From assembly GCA_035340715.1 (NCBI GenBank), contig DAOQTX010000075.1:1-7295 (forward strand): 7,295 bases of DNA, written 5' to 3'. The notes beneath the pieces were generated by a model. The model was not told where the DNA came from. It searched no databases and saw nothing but the letters and a program-made list of their open reading frames with translations. Within the stretch, counting starts at the first letter, position 1; the number at the start of each line of letters is the position of its first letter. The translations under genes were made by a program, and so were the position numbers. This stretch comes from DAOQTX01 sp035340715 (GTDB lineage: Bacteria; Bacteroidota; Bacteroidia; AKYH767-A; OLB10). Shown one piece after another: positions 7,096 to 7,295 of this stretch.

Positions 7096-7097
7096 AA

Positions 7098-7295
7098 ATG
7101 AAGAACCGCATTCCTTCTTGGTGCAGGTTCTTGCTTTTATTTTTTGCTTTTGCACTGATTAGCACCACACAAGTTGACGCTCAAAAAATTTTTGGATCGA
7201 TAGTCGATGCAGAAGGGCAAGCGCTCCCATTTACCAGTATTTATATTAAAGGCACCACCAACGGAACGACAAGTAATTCGGAAGGAAATTATGTT
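7098..7295 (+). CDS. Secreted protein with N-terminal carboxypeptidase-regulatory-like domain (cut by window edge)
   Basis: Only the first 66 residues are inside the window. They read as a signal peptide (basic MKNRIPSWCR, then a Leu/Phe-rich core, with likely cleavage near VDA before QKIFG). Next comes the beginning of a carboxypeptidase D regulatory-like beta-sandwich: IFGSIVDAEGQALPFTSIYI, then KGTTNGTTSNSEGNYV, the usual G-x-V-x-D-x-x-G-x-x-LPF and GT-x-G-x-x-S-x-x-x-G-x-Y pattern. In Bacteroidota this domain begins TonB-dependent receptors of the SusC type, DUF5686 proteins and other outer-membrane proteins. The wording LPFTSIYIKGTT and the lack of a visible plug domain make a DUF5686-like protein plausible, but the fragment cannot decide. 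The ATG lies 2 bp after the lepA stop (TAA AA ATG), so coupled translation is likely. Confidence 0.85.
   Translation, partial: MKNRIPSWCRFLLLFFAFALISTTQVDAQKIFGSIVDAEGQALPFTSIYIKGTTNGTTSNSEGNYV

Noticed and set aside
6929..7168. Minus-strand open frame of 79 codons across the lepA/next-gene junction
   Set aside because: It is antisense to the conserved LepA C-terminus and to the signal peptide of the next gene.
1..7295. CRISPR array, tRNA/rRNA genes, insertion sequences or phage genes
   Set aside because: No regularly spaced direct repeats, no tRNA-like or rRNA-like sequence, no transposase or terminal inverted repeats were seen.

Overview
The window looks like chromosome of a Bacteroidota bacterium. 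Four things point there: two proteins carry the gliding-motility-associated (CHU_C, type B) C-terminal domain used by the type IX secretion system (T9SS); the last gene starts with a carboxypeptidase-regulatory-like fold typical of Bacteroidota outer-membrane proteins; TAnnTTTG promoter boxes lie upstream of several genes; and clear Shine-Dalgarno sequences are absent. The exact genus cannot be read from the sequence.

Layout. Positions 1-501 (minus) hold the first 167 codons of a methylenetetrahydrofolate reductase gene (metF), cut by the window edge. Positions 502-618 hold its probable promoter and a strong terminator facing the next gene. Positions 619-3369 (minus) encode a 916-residue secreted protein with a T9SS type B sorting domain. 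Positions 3516-4643 (minus) encode an unusual membrane protein: a cytoplasmic anti-sigma-like N-terminus, one membrane helix, a long linker, a PKD domain and again a type B domain. Positions 4633-5175 (minus) encode an ECF sigma factor whose end overlaps that gene by 11 bp. Positions 5176-5307 form a divergent intergenic region. Positions 5308-7095 (plus) encode elongation factor 4 (LepA). After a 2-bp gap, positions 7098-7295 (plus) begin a secreted, probably outer-membrane protein that runs off the window.

How the genes fit together. metF and lepA are housekeeping genes. The interesting unit is the minus-strand run of sigma factor, membrane-anchored PKD/type B protein and large T9SS cargo, which ends at the terminator at 568-599. 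My reading is that the sigma factor and membrane protein are a sigma/anti-sigma pair whose sensor half is built from the same domain the T9SS recognises on cargo, with a T9SS cargo gene next door as a possible target. The gene order and domains are seen directly; the regulatory link is inference.
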